Part shown: in pieces, positions 54,910 through 63,873 of the stretch
Layout of the letters: every line of letters begins with the position of its first letter
How positions within the stretch are numbered: position 1 is the first letter of the stretch
Origin: Pseudomonadota bacterium
GTDB lineage: Bacteria > Pseudomonadota > Gammaproteobacteria > Burkholderiales > Rhodocyclaceae
NCBI GenBank assembly: GCA_008501585.1
Contig: QQUN01000046.1
Span: 16,780 to 80,779 of the forward strand
Reading direction: 5' to 3'
DNA length: 64,000 nucleotides
The notes under the pieces: model-generated
What the model saw: only the letters and a program-made list of their open reading frames with translations
What the model was told of the DNA's origin: nothing
Databases searched by the model: none
Made by a program: the position numbers and the translations under genes

Positions 54910-56585
54910 GCGCAGCCCTGCCCTTCGCGCTGTACTACGACGGCGACGCCTATTCGACCGACCAGAAGATCATGGGCCGGCAGTCGGCCGGCAAGGCCTT
55001 CATGACCGGCGTCGCGCGCACCTGGCCGACCGCCACCGTGCACGGCGTCGTCCGGCGGCGCAAAGCGGCCGAGACCATGGCCAGGCAGTTGCGTGCCGAT
55101 GGCTTTGCCGGCCAGATCGAGCACAGCACCCTGCCCGACTGGCGCGCGGCCGCCGACGCCGGCACGCTCTACTACCCGGCGCCCCCCGCCACGGCATTCG
55201 CCGCTGCGCGCAACCTGGTCCGTCCGGCGGCATTCAGCCTGATGGGGGTGACGCACACGCTCTGTTCGGCCGACACCATGGATCGACTGGCCGAGATGAT
55301 CCTGCCCCCCTTTCAGCCCTGGGATGCGCTCATCTGCACCTCGCAGGCGGCACACACGGTGATCAGCGGCCTGCATGACGACATGCGGGCCTACTGGCGG
55401 GAGACGATCGGTGCGACACGTTTTGTCGACATCGAACGACCGGTGATTCCCCTCGGCGTGAATGTCCCGGCCTTCACCACCACCACCGGTGAGCGCATCG
55501 CGGCGCGTGCCGCGCTCGGCCTGCGCGCCGACGACACGGCATTCCTCTTTGCCGGCCGGCTCGCCTTTCATGCCAAGGCCAGTCCGGCGCCGCTCTATCA
55601 AGCGCTGGAGAAGCTTGCCCTGGATACGCCGCTGGTGTGCATCGAGGCCGGCGTCTTTCCCGGCGACACCCTGCGCCACGCCCTCCTCGCCGCACAGCAG
55701 GCCCTGGCGCCGAGTGTGCGCTTCATCCAGGTCGACGGTGCAGATGCGGCCCGCTACCGCCAGGCATGGCAGGGCGCGGATGTCTTTGTTTCGCTCTCCG
55801 ACAACATCCAGGAAACCTTCGGCCTGACCCCGGTGGAAGCCATGGCCGCCGGCCTGCCCGTCGTGGTGTCTGACTGGAACGGCTACAAGGACACGGTGCG
55901 CGACGGTATCGACGGCTTCCGGGTTCCCACCGCGCTTGCGCCGGCCGGCGCCGGCACGCAGATGGCGCTGCGCCATGCCCTCGGCCTCGGCGGCTATGAC
56001 CGCTACATCGGCAGCGCCAGCCTGTCCACCGTCGTGGCACCGCAGGCCCTGCTACAGGCGCTACGTCGCCTGGCACACGATCCCGCGCTGCGCGTGAGCA
56101 TGGGCGCCGCCGGCCGCGCGCGCGCCGCCGCCGAATTCGACTGGCCGGTCATCCTGCATCGCTACGCCGAACTCGCCGACCACCTGGCGGCGATCCGCCA
56201 CCGGCACCCGCAGGCCCCCGCACGGCCCTGGCCACAGCGCGACGACCCATTCCGGCGCTTTGCCCACTATGCCACCGAGCCCCTCGGCCGAGCCTGGCCG
56301 GTACGGGCCAGTGCAGATGCCGCGTCCCGGCTACCGGTACTCATGTCACTCACCGTGGCCAATTTCGCCTTTGCCCCGCACACGGTCGCCCGCGAGGCAC
56401 CGGCCGTGTTGCTCGATGTCCTGAGCCGCGGCGCCCAGCACACCGTCGGCTCGCTGCTCACCCAGGCCGGCCTGCCCCCCGCGCGGGGCGTCCAGGCGCT
56501 GATGTGGCTGTGGAAGTTCGACCTGGTGGACATCCAGCCCGGCGCCATGCCAGCGTGCGCCGATTCCTCAGAAGGCAACACATGA
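54906..56585 (+). CDS. Glycosyltransferase (GT4-like) with C-terminal extension
   Basis: The 559-residue protein has a GT-B core (about residues 1-420), with FLFAGRLAFHAKASPAPLYQ in the donor lobe and SDNIQETFGLTPVEAMAAGL, a clear GT4 nucleotide-sugar signature. Residues about 430-559 add a helical region outside the usual GT4 length. The first 100 residues (YYDGDAYSTDQKIMGRQSAG, AFMTGVARTW) are unlike common GT4 N-lobes, so the acceptor is likely special. ATG 54906 overlaps the upstream stop by four bases, as does its own stop with the sulfotransferase gene. Confidence 0.87.
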   Translation: MSAALPFALYYDGDAYSTDQKIMGRQSAGKAFMTGVARTWPTATVHGVVRRRKAAETMARQLRADGFAGQIEHSTLPDWRAAADAGTLYYPAPPATAFAAARNLVRPAAFSLMGVTHTLCSADTMDRLAEMILPPFQPWDALICTSQAAHTVISGLHDDMRAYWRETIGATRFVDIERPVIPLGVNVPAFTTTTGERIAARAALGLRADDTAFLFAGRLAFHAKASPAPLYQALEKLALDTPLVCIEAGVFPGDTLRHALLAAQQALAPSVRFIQVDGADAARYRQAWQGADVFVSLSDNIQETFGLTPVEAMAAGLPVVVSDWNGYKDTVRDGIDGFRVPTALAPAGAGTQMALRHALGLGGYDRYIGSASLSTVVAPQALLQALRRLAHDPALRVSMGAAGRARAAAEFDWPVILHRYAELADHLAAIRHRHPQAPARPWPQRDDPFRRFAHYATEPLGRAWPVRASADAASRLPVLMSLTVANFAFAPHTVAREAPAVLLDVLSRGAQHTVGSLLTQAGLPPARGVQALMWLWKFDLVDIQPGAMPACADSSEGNT

Positions 56586-57484
56586 ACACGCCCGCCCCAC
56601 GCCAGCCCGCCGGCCAGCTGGCAGCGCATCTGGCCACACTGCCGGTGTTCTTTGTCGGCGGACTGCCCCGCTCAGGCACCACGTGGATACAGCAATTGCT
56701 CGATGCCCACGCCAATGTGGCCTGCCTCGGGGAATCGCATTTCGCCAACGATCTGGCCCCCAGACTGCGTCAGACCGTGGCGCACTACACCCAGCGCCGA
56801 GCCGCCAGCTACGCCACCTGGGCGCCGACGGTGACCGGGCCGGACGAAGACATGCTGATGCCGGTCCTGCGGGCTGCGTTCGTGGCGCTGGTTCAGGCCA
56901 ATCTCGGCACGCATGACCCCGGCGCCCTGGTGGCCATCGGCGAAAAGACGCCCGACAACCTCACTCGCCTGCCGCTGCTATGGAAGATCTTCCCCCAGGC
57001 GCGCTTCATTCACGTCATTCGCGATGGGCGCGACGCCGCGGCCTCGGGCCATGCCCGCTTTCACACCCAGCTCGACCCGTCATGGAGCCGCCTCGACTAT
57101 GTGCGCGAGTACGCCAAGGGATGGCGCGAGCGCATCACGCTGGCGCGGGCCTTCGCCCAGGGGCGCGACGGGTATCTCGAACTGCGCTACGAAGACATGC
57201 ACACCGCCCCCGAGGCGCAGGCGGCGCGCTTGTTCCGCTTCCTCGGTGCCCCGCATGATCGCGACCCGGTGGCCCACTGCCTGCAGGCAGCCAGCTTCGA
57301 ACGGCTCTCCGGGGGGCGCCGGCGCGGCGAGGTGGACGCCGACTCACACTACCGCCGTGGCGAGGTCGGCAGCTGGCGTGACACGCTGAGCCCGGAGGAA
57401 GTCGCCGTTTTTGAGAACATCGCCGGCGACATGCTCGACACCCTCGGCTATGTCCGCGCGGGTCAGGAGGCCGCCCGACCATGA
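56582..57484 (+). CDS. PAPS-dependent sulfotransferase
   Basis: The 300-residue cytosolic enzyme should transfer sulfate from PAPS to a sugar or tyrosine hydroxyl. The 5'-phosphosulfate loop is FVGGLPRSGTTWIQQLLDAH (about residues 24-43), and the 3'-phosphate site is FIHVIRDGRDAAASGHARF (about 140-160). The family is the sulfotransfer_3/tyrosylprotein-sulfotransferase-like group. It sits between two glycosyltransferase genes and overlaps each by four bases, so a sulfated glycan (or glycoprotein) is the most likely product. A PAPS-forming system is not encoded in the window. Confidence 0.9.
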   Translation: MNTPAPRQPAGQLAAHLATLPVFFVGGLPRSGTTWIQQLLDAHANVACLGESHFANDLAPRLRQTVAHYTQRRAASYATWAPTVTGPDEDMLMPVLRAAFVALVQANLGTHDPGALVAIGEKTPDNLTRLPLLWKIFPQARFIHVIRDGRDAAASGHARFHTQLDPSWSRLDYVREYAKGWRERITLARAFAQGRDGYLELRYEDMHTAPEAQAARLFRFLGAPHDRDPVAHCLQAASFERLSGGRRRGEVDADSHYRRGEVGSWRDTLSPEEVAVFENIAGDMLDTLGYVRAGQEAARP

Positions 57485-59931
57485 CACGCATCGGCATCGC
57501 CTTGCCCCTGGCTGCGCCGGACGGCGCGGGCAGCCAGGCGTTCGACCTGGCACTGCACATGCGCCTCAAGGGTGTGCGCCCGGTCCTGCTCGACGCGCCG
57601 GCGCATGTGGCCACAGACCCATTGCGCCGCCGCCTGCTGGCGCCGGCCCTGGCCGAGTCCGAGCGCAGCCGCGCACTCGTCGCACGCCACCCCGGCCGGC
57701 CGTTGCCCTTTCCGGTGCTGCATGCCCTGGGTGAGCGCCTGTGCGCCAGCCACACCATGGAACAGACCCCGGGGCGCCCCGATATCGGCCTGGCACGTTT
57801 CGCCCACATCGACATTCCCCCGGCGGCGCTGCAGCGCGCGGCCGCCCTGCCGCTGATCATCGCCGGCTCGTCGTGGCATGCCCGCATGCTCCGCGACCGC
57901 GGTCTGACCAATGTGCTCCACTGCCCCCCCGGCATCGATCCCGCCGTGTTTCACCCCGCCCCCCGCCGCGGTCTCTTCGCCGATCGCTTTGCGATCTTCT
58001 GCGGCGGTCCGCTGAGTTATCGCAAGGGCCACGACCTGCTCATCGCCGCTTTCCGCACCTTCCATCAGCGCCACCCCGAGGCAGTGCTGGTCTGCACCTG
58101 GGGGCAGTCCCCGCCGGCGGAACCGCAGGCGCTGGCCGCCTCGCCCCATGTCGACGGGCTCCCCGACGGTACCGACGGCGCACTGCAACTGGCCCCCTGG
58201 CTGGCCCGCAACGGCATTGCACCCGAGGCGGTGATCGACCTGGGCCGGGTGCCCCATGGCGAGATGGCCGGCGTGCTGCGCGAATGCGACCTCGCCGTCT
58301 TTCCCGGCCGCGCAACGCACGGCACGCCGCACACCATCATGGAGGCCATGGCCTGCGGACTGCCCACCGTGCTGTCGGCCAATACCGGCCACCTCGACCT
58401 GCTGGGCGAGCATGCCTATGTACTCACCGAGCAGCATGCGCCGATTGATCTCAACGACGATCCCGGCACCGCCGGCTGGGGCGAGAGCACGGTGGAGGCC
58501 GTGCTGGCGGCAATGGAGCGCGCCTACAAGTGGCGCGTCGAGGCCTCAGACAAGGGCCAGGCCGCCGCCCGCTTCATCGAATCCCGTCACGCGGCCCGCC
58601 AGGCCGACCGCCTCCTCGCCGCGATCGGCCGGGCCGCGGCCGGCACGCCCGTTCCCGCTCCCAAGCTCAGCGATGACTACCGCTGGGGGCTCTGCCTGCA
58701 CCGCGGCCGACGCTATGCCGAGGCGCAGGCGGTGTACGGGCAGATCCTCGAGCGGGCGCCCGAGCATGTCGGGGCTCGGATGGACCGCGGCCATGTGCGC
58801 CGCGAACTGGGCGACGACGCGGGCGCCGAGGCCGACTTCCGCGCCGTGCTCGCCGCCCGGCCGGAACACCCGCAGGCGCTGCAGTGCCTGGGGAATCTCC
58901 TGAAACGACGGGGGGAGATCGAAGCGGCCGTTGCCTGCCTGCGCCGCGCGCTGGCGGCCGCGGACACCCCCTCGCTGCACTGGGACCTGGCCTGGTCCCT
59001 GCTCCTCGCCGGCCGCTACGGCGAAGCCTGGCCACATTTCGAGCAGCGCCATGCCGCGCTCCGCTTGCGCACGCCCGGCCCGGACAAGCCGCGATGGGAC
59101 GGGCAGCCGGTTACCGGCGGCACGCTGCTCATCCTCGACGAACAGGGGCTGGGCGACACCCTGCAGTTCCTCCGCTTCCTGCCGCAGATTCCGACAGGAC
59201 CGGGCGGACGGGTGATTTTCGCCGGCAAGCCGGCCACGCTCTCGGCGGTGCGCCGCCTCCTCCCCGAAGCCGACGTGTTCGACTGGGATCAGCCACTGCC
59301 CCACTCGCAGGCCTGGGTGCCGCTGATGTCCTTGCCGCACTGCCTGGGCGTCGTGAGGCCGGACGATATCTGCCCGCCATCGCCAGGCAAGCTCATCGAC
59401 GCCGAGCGCGTGGCGGCGTGGCGCGCCCGGGTGCGCGGCAACGACAACCGCCCGGTGGTCGGGCTGTGCTGGCGTGGCAACCCGGAGTTTCCCGGTGACG
59501 CGCTGCGCTCCCCCGGACTGGCCGTACTCCAGCCGCTGCTGGCGGTCCACGGGCTGCGCTTCGTGTCCCTGCAGGTCGGTCCCGGGCGCGGGGAGATCGC
59601 CAGTCTCGGCCTGGGTGAGATCCTCCACGACGTGGGCGGCGCGGTCGAGGCCGAAGGCGCCGATGTCCTCGATACTCTGGCGGTCCTGGAGAGTTGCGAT
59701 TTCGTCATCTCGTCGTGCACGTCGACCGCCCACATGGCCGGCGTTGCCGGCCGGCCGGGCCGGATCTTGCTGAGCACCCGCCCGGACTGGCGCTGGATGA
59801 TCGAGCGCAGCGACACCCCCTGGTACCCCTCACTCAAGCTGGCCCGCCAGCGCGCACCGGGCGACTGGGCAGATCTGGCCCGGACAGTGGCGGCCGAACT
59901 GGCCGCCTGGCGCGACACCATGGCGCGCTGA
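57481..59931 (+). CDS. Glycosyltransferase - TPR - glycosyltransferase-like fusion
   Basis: The 816-residue protein joins three parts. Residues 1-385 are a GT4-type enzyme (CGGPLSYRKGHDLLIAAFRT near 180 and HGTPHTIMEAMACGLPTVLS near 280). Residues about 395-515 form TPR units (YRWGLCLHRGRRYAEAQAVY, then AEADFRAVLAARPEHPQALQ). Residues about 540-816 resemble the GT9/heptosyltransferase-like domain that often follows TPRs (LLILDEQGLGDTLQFLRFLP, VGLCWRGNPEFPGD). Such a double transferase could add two sugars in sequence, or act as a protein O-glycosyltransferase. It closes the plus-strand operon 14 bp from a convergent gene. Confidence 0.86.
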   Translation: MTRIGIALPLAAPDGAGSQAFDLALHMRLKGVRPVLLDAPAHVATDPLRRRLLAPALAESERSRALVARHPGRPLPFPVLHALGERLCASHTMEQTPGRPDIGLARFAHIDIPPAALQRAAALPLIIAGSSWHARMLRDRGLTNVLHCPPGIDPAVFHPAPRRGLFADRFAIFCGGPLSYRKGHDLLIAAFRTFHQRHPEAVLVCTWGQSPPAEPQALAASPHVDGLPDGTDGALQLAPWLARNGIAPEAVIDLGRVPHGEMAGVLRECDLAVFPGRATHGTPHTIMEAMACGLPTVLSANTGHLDLLGEHAYVLTEQHAPIDLNDDPGTAGWGESTVEAVLAAMERAYKWRVEASDKGQAAARFIESRHAARQADRLLAAIGRAAAGTPVPAPKLSDDYRWGLCLHRGRRYAEAQAVYGQILERAPEHVGARMDRGHVRRELGDDAGAEADFRAVLAARPEHPQALQCLGNLLKRRGEIEAAVACLRRALAAADTPSLHWDLAWSLLLAGRYGEAWPHFEQRHAALRLRTPGPDKPRWDGQPVTGGTLLILDEQGLGDTLQFLRFLPQIPTGPGGRVIFAGKPATLSAVRRLLPEADVFDWDQPLPHSQAWVPLMSLPHCLGVVRPDDICPPSPGKLIDAERVAAWRARVRGNDNRPVVGLCWRGNPEFPGDALRSPGLAVLQPLLAVHGLRFVSLQVGPGRGEIASLGLGEILHDVGGAVEAEGADVLDTLAVLESCDFVISSCTSTAHMAGVAGRPGRILLSTRPDWRWMIERSDTPWYPSLKLARQRAPGDWADLARTVAAELAAWRDTMAR

Positions 59932-59945
59932 TCGGCAGGGGCCGT

Positions 59946-61814
59946 TCAGCGGCCCACTGGGCGCCCTGCCATCACCGTCTGGATGTCGTCGGCAGACGGG
60001 TCGTCCGGGACGGTGAGCACGCGCTCGCCACTGCGACACAGCGATGCGAGCCGGTCGCCCAGTACGTTCAGGAACATCTTCCAATAGTCCGGGCTGGTCG
60101 AATGGCGCGAGAAGCGCGGAGTGTCGGTCAGCGTCAGGCACACCTGGTCGGCATCCTGCGTCACCACCACCCAGGTCGCGTCCGGATAGGCCCGGGCAAA
60201 CAGAGGCCACAGCGGTGCCAGCCGGAAATCCGCCAGCGCCCAGGCGGCCGTGCCGTCCCACCCCTGCTCGCGCAACGCCTTCTCGATCTGGAAACGCAGC
60301 CAGGGAAAGGGGGGCAGTCGCTCCGGCACGGGGGGGAAGACGACACAGTCCTCATGGGCGCCCAGCTTTTTCAGGATGTTGACGATCAGCCGGTCGCGCA
60401 CCCGCGGGTTCTCGTGGGCATCGATGGCCGCCTGGCCGTCCTGCGCTGCGTCCGCGGCGCCCCAGAGCCCCTGCTGCGCAAGCCGCGCCATCACCCGCGA
60501 CAGCCCGATGCCCGGAAGACCGGTCACGAACACCGGGCGATCGGATGCTTGGGTGCCCGGGGCCGGCCCGGTCGTGTCACGGGCATGCCAGGCCTCGAGC
60601 ACGGGACGACTCCACGCCGCCACTGCCGGGAGCGAGAGCGCCCCCTTGTCCAGCGTCGTTGCGCCCGGATAGATCGAGCGGGCATCGGCCGGCCGGCCCC
60701 ACAACCAGTGGGGAGTGTCGTGCATGATGGCCAGCAGCGGAATGTTGGCGCCACCGGCGAGGTGCCAGTTCGCCCCGGCCACCGAGATGACGCCCGCCAG
60801 CGCCCGTACCAGGTCGAAGGTCGCCAAGGCATCGGCGGTCAGGTCGAGAAATGGGATCTGTATGTTCGGGTGCGACCGAAGGAACGCCCTTTCTTCGTCC
60901 GATACATCGTACTGGAGCACCAGATACTCATGCTCCCTGGGCAGGAACTGGACAAAGAACGGCAGCGGGATGTGCCGCGCCTCCCGGCGATTCTGCGCCG
61001 AGCCCCCACGCCAGCAAATGCCGAACACCGGCCGGTCATGCCGCGAGCGAAGCGGGGTGTCGAACACGGCGCCGGGGGCAAGCGACCGCCTGCCGAGCCA
61101 GGCCCGCTGCAGGAAATCGACCGCGAGGATGGCGTGCCGGCCCTCGAAGGCCGACGCGTCGAGCGTGCTGTGATAGGTCGCCTGCGGAAAGTAGCGGGCG
61201 ACAAGCCGCCGATACTTTGCCATGCCACAGAATGTCGACTGCGCATGGCGCCCGGCCGCCCGGATGTGCAGCAGGCTGATCAGCACCTCCCCCATGCCCT
61301 GCTCCAGCACGATGAGATCGGGATCGTCGGCCGGGTCCTGGGTCAGGTAGTGGTACTGCAGGGGCGCCACCAGGCTCTTGGGCGTGTTGATGGCGCGATG
61401 GCGCTCCTGGTAGAACCTGAAGCCGGGGCGGTACTTGCCCTTTGACAGGCAGTGCAGCCCCAGGGTGTAACGGAAGTCGGCCTGCTCGCTCTCGGTGTAA
61501 TCGTGGGCCCGACGCAGGCGCCGGGCGGTCGCGAAATCGCCCAGCCGAAGGCACAGCCGGTATCGAATCGTCGGGTGGAACCTGAAGTCGATCCGGCGAT
61601 TGAGGGCCCGGGCCTTGTCCAGATCGCCGACGCCATAAAGCGCGCAGGTCAGCAGGTAGAAGTAGTAGCTCGGCAGGCGGGCCTGGGGAACATCGCGCTC
61701 GGCAACCGTCTGCAAGGACGACCAGAGCAGCGAGAACTGGCCCTGGCGGAACAGTTGCTCCGCGGAGCGGAAATAGTCGTCCCAGTCGATCGGGCGCGGT
61801 GCGGCCCGGGTCAT
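59946..61814 (-). CDS. TPR / GT-like / sulfotransferase-like fusion protein
   Basis: The 622-residue protein begins with TPR-like helices (about 8-150, YYFYLLTCALYGVGDLDKAR). A GT-B-like domain of the TPR-linked type follows (about 160-410, LIVLEQGMGEVLISLL, GICWRGGSAQNRREARHIPL, ISVAGANWHLAGGANIPLLA). The last part (about 425-622) opens with VFVTGLPGIGLSRVMARLA, which resembles the PAPS loop of sulfotransferases with the usual Arg-Ser-Gly changed to Gly-Ile-Gly. The end is the third ORF of a minus-strand operon and overlaps the AroE-like gene by four bases. Activity of the last domain is uncertain because of the altered loop. Confidence 0.8.
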   Translation of the reverse strand: MTRAAPRPIDWDDYFRSAEQLFRQGQFSLLWSSLQTVAERDVPQARLPSYYFYLLTCALYGVGDLDKARALNRRIDFRFHPTIRYRLCLRLGDFATARRLRRAHDYTESEQADFRYTLGLHCLSKGKYRPGFRFYQERHRAINTPKSLVAPLQYHYLTQDPADDPDLIVLEQGMGEVLISLLHIRAAGRHAQSTFCGMAKYRRLVARYFPQATYHSTLDASAFEGRHAILAVDFLQRAWLGRRSLAPGAVFDTPLRSRHDRPVFGICWRGGSAQNRREARHIPLPFFVQFLPREHEYLVLQYDVSDEERAFLRSHPNIQIPFLDLTADALATFDLVRALAGVISVAGANWHLAGGANIPLLAIMHDTPHWLWGRPADARSIYPGATTLDKGALSLPAVAAWSRPVLEAWHARDTTGPAPGTQASDRPVFVTGLPGIGLSRVMARLAQQGLWGAADAAQDGQAAIDAHENPRVRDRLIVNILKKLGAHEDCVVFPPVPERLPPFPWLRFQIEKALREQGWDGTAAWALADFRLAPLWPLFARAYPDATWVVVTQDADQVCLTLTDTPRFSRHSTSPDYWKMFLNVLGDRLASLCRSGERVLTVPDDPSADDIQTVMAGRPVGR

Positions 61815-62722
61815 GGCGCCCTCCCCTGGCGGGGTGGTGGCGCCAGGGCGGCCTGTGACATGACCGGCTCGATGACCTCTTCGGCAACCTCCGGGTGCGC
61901 CCGCTGAAACCCGAGAACGGCCTGCAGGAGGTTCATGCGCGAGCCGCCCAGGCGAACGACACCGGCAGGCATGGCCTTCAGAAAGGTCGTATCGGCGGGT
62001 TGATAGACGACATCGAACGCCAGCCTCAGTTGCCGGACATGGCGTGTGAAATCCGGCGGCAGCGCGCAGGCGTCGACATGCTCGGGCGCCGACCCGAGCA
62101 CCGTGCCGTTGATGAGCACCGTCGCCTGCCCGAGGACGTCGCCGCAGGCAGCCGGCGCCACCAGCTCAACGCCCATCCAGCGCGACAGCGCCACGGCAGC
62201 CGGGTCGTCGACACGACGGGTCGCCACGACAACGCGCGCCACCTGCTGGCGCACCGCATTGACAACCGCCCGGGCCGCCCCGCCAAAGCCGAGGACCAGC
62301 ACCGTATCGGTCGCGGCCAGCCCGGCCTCGTGCAGAACCTGGGCCGCGGCAAGGCCGTCGGTGTTGGCGCCGCGCAACTGACCGCGGCCATCGCGCGACA
62401 AGGCATTGACCGCACAAATGCCCTGCGCCCCCGGATCCAGGCGCGCAGCGCCCAGCCAGTCCGCGACAGCCTGTTTATGCGGAACCGCCACCGCCCCGCC
62501 AACGAACGCGGGGTAGGCGTCGAGCCAGGCCAGCACCTCTGCCAGGCGGTCCGGGGCGACATCGAACGGCACCATGCGGCACGACCGCCCCAAGGCCGCA
62601 TACACCGCATTCCACAACACGGGCGAGCGCGCCCCCCTGGAGGGATGCGCGCCGATGATGGCCGCGAACTCGCCGGCCGGCAGCACCAGCGTGTTGTCGA
62701 TGAACGGGACGCGCGTACTCAT
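61811..62722 (-). CDS. Shikimate dehydrogenase-like protein (divergent AroE)
   Basis: The 303-residue protein has the AroE fold. The catalytic pair is present as K83 (AVPHKQAV) and D122 (RGANTDGLAA), and the NADP loop is LVLGFGGAARAVVNAV. The substrate pocket differs from shikimate dehydrogenase: the usual SxS-P-x2-HN entry reads PSRGARSPVLWN, with an insertion and Trp for His. It may act on a related cyclic or keto acid. ATG 62722 was preferred to a TTG at 62743. It overlaps the downstream TPR fusion gene by four bases and follows the DAHP-synthase-like gene by 72 bp. Confidence 0.83.
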   Translation of the reverse strand: MSTRVPFIDNTLVLPAGEFAAIIGAHPSRGARSPVLWNAVYAALGRSCRMVPFDVAPDRLAEVLAWLDAYPAFVGGAVAVPHKQAVADWLGAARLDPGAQGICAVNALSRDGRGQLRGANTDGLAAAQVLHEAGLAATDTVLVLGFGGAARAVVNAVRQQVARVVVATRRVDDPAAVALSRWMGVELVAPAACGDVLGQATVLINGTVLGSAPEHVDACALPPDFTRHVRQLRLAFDVVYQPADTTFLKAMPAGVVRLGGSRMNLLQAVLGFQRAHPEVAEEVIEPVMSQAALAPPPRQGRAP

Positions 62723-62794
62723 GTCAGCGGCCGCCAACGGCAACTGCCGCCCGCTGCGGGCAGGCGCTCGGCGACACCCGGCATGCCGGCCCGG

Positions 62795-63688
62795 TCATCC
62801 GCGCACACGGCGCCCGACCGCAAGCGCCACCGCGTGCATGTCGTTCATCAGCCGGCCGAAGGCGTCGAAGTCGATGGGTTGCAGGGGGTCGACCGCGGCA
62901 TTGTCCGGGTCCGGGTGTACCTCGAGCATGACGCCGTCGGCGCCCGCCGCAATTGACGCCAGCGCCATCGGCTTGACCCAGGGCCGCCAGAAGGTGGCGT
63001 GGCTCGGATCGGTCACCACCGGCAAGTGGGTGATCTCCTGCGCCGCGGGCACGACCTGCAGGTCCAGCAGAAAACGCGAGGAGCTGCGGTGGGTGTGCGC
63101 GGCGCTGACGCCCCGCTCGCACAGGATCACCTGCGCATTGCCTTCGATCAGGATGTACTCTGCCGCCCCCAGCCAGTCGCGCAGGGAGCAGCCGAAGTGG
63201 CGTTTGAGCATGACCGGCTTTCCGGTCTTGGCGACCCGTGTCAGCAAGGGAAAATTCTGCATGTTCCGGGCACCGATCTGGATGATGTCGGCCACATCGG
63301 CCACCGCATCGACGAAGCGCTCCTCCATGACCTCGGTGATAACCGGAATACCCACCTCATCACGCGCGCGCTTCAGCCAGGCCAAGCCCTGCTCGCGCGT
63401 CTCGGTGTATTTCTCGGAACGATAGGGGAAGCTCAGCGGTTTGAACGCGCCCCCGCGCAGGAAGTGTGCGCCGTGGGCCTTGACCGCTTTCGCGGTCGCC
63501 ACGATGAGGGCCTCGGATTCAACCATGTTCGGCCCGGCAAAGATCGGCACCAGCTCCCCCCCAAATTCCACGCCCTGCACCACGAATCGGGAGCGGTGCG
63601 CCGGGCTTTTCTTTGCCGCCAGCGGAAACTTGGTGAGCAGATCCTCTTCCGAGACATCCTTTCCGGGAGCCTTGTTTTCAATCGGCAT
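62795..63688 (-). CDS. DAHP synthase-like (AroF type I-beta) aldolase, divergent
   Basis: The 297-residue TIM-barrel protein belongs to the DAHP/KDO8P synthase superfamily, which condenses phosphoenolpyruvate with a sugar phosphate. GGAFKP (79-84), DIIQIGARNMQNF (134-146), the DPSH motif (H230) and EVHPDP (E256, D261) are conserved. Two key changes stand out: the metal-binding Cys of GPCxVES is N54, and the KPRTSPY substrate loop reads KPLSFPY (L85). Asn at this position is known in metal-independent KDO8P synthases. A specialised keto-acid product is therefore possible. It is the first gene of the operon. Confidence 0.82.
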   Translation of the reverse strand: MPIENKAPGKDVSEEDLLTKFPLAAKKSPAHRSRFVVQGVEFGGELVPIFAGPNMVESEALIVATAKAVKAHGAHFLRGGAFKPLSFPYRSEKYTETREQGLAWLKRARDEVGIPVITEVMEERFVDAVADVADIIQIGARNMQNFPLLTRVAKTGKPVMLKRHFGCSLRDWLGAAEYILIEGNAQVILCERGVSAAHTHRSSSRFLLDLQVVPAAQEITHLPVVTDPSHATFWRPWVKPMALASIAAGADGVMLEVHPDPDNAAVDPLQPIDFDAFGRLMNDMHAVALAVGRRVRG

Positions 63689-63738
63689 GCTGCGGTTCCA
63701 TCAAATCAATAACGCAAATTACAGTCAGTGCGAGCCCA

Positions 63739-63869
63739 GGGCGTGTTCGCAGTAGATCCATTCGTCCCGTTGGGCCCGAATGCCTTGGCCCCCATTGCTG
63801 CGTTGCGCCGCCTTGCACTGGGCGCCAAGGCAGGCGAGCGGGGCTGATGGGTCTACCGTGATCACGCCC
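63739..63869. repeat. 131-bp hairpin-forming repeat element (MITE-like)
   Basis: The ends are imperfect inverted repeats (GGGCGTG-x-TC-x-C-x-GTAGA-x-CCAT at the left, and its complement at the right). The centre also pairs (GCCTTGGC with GCCAAGGC, then CCCA-TGC with GCA-TGGG). Almost the whole element can fold into one long hairpin, and it has no open reading frame of note. This is the design of a non-autonomous miniature transposable element or a large REP-type repeat. The IS481 insertion begins 4 bp after its right end. Confidence 0.7.
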
Positions 63870-63873
63870 TAGC

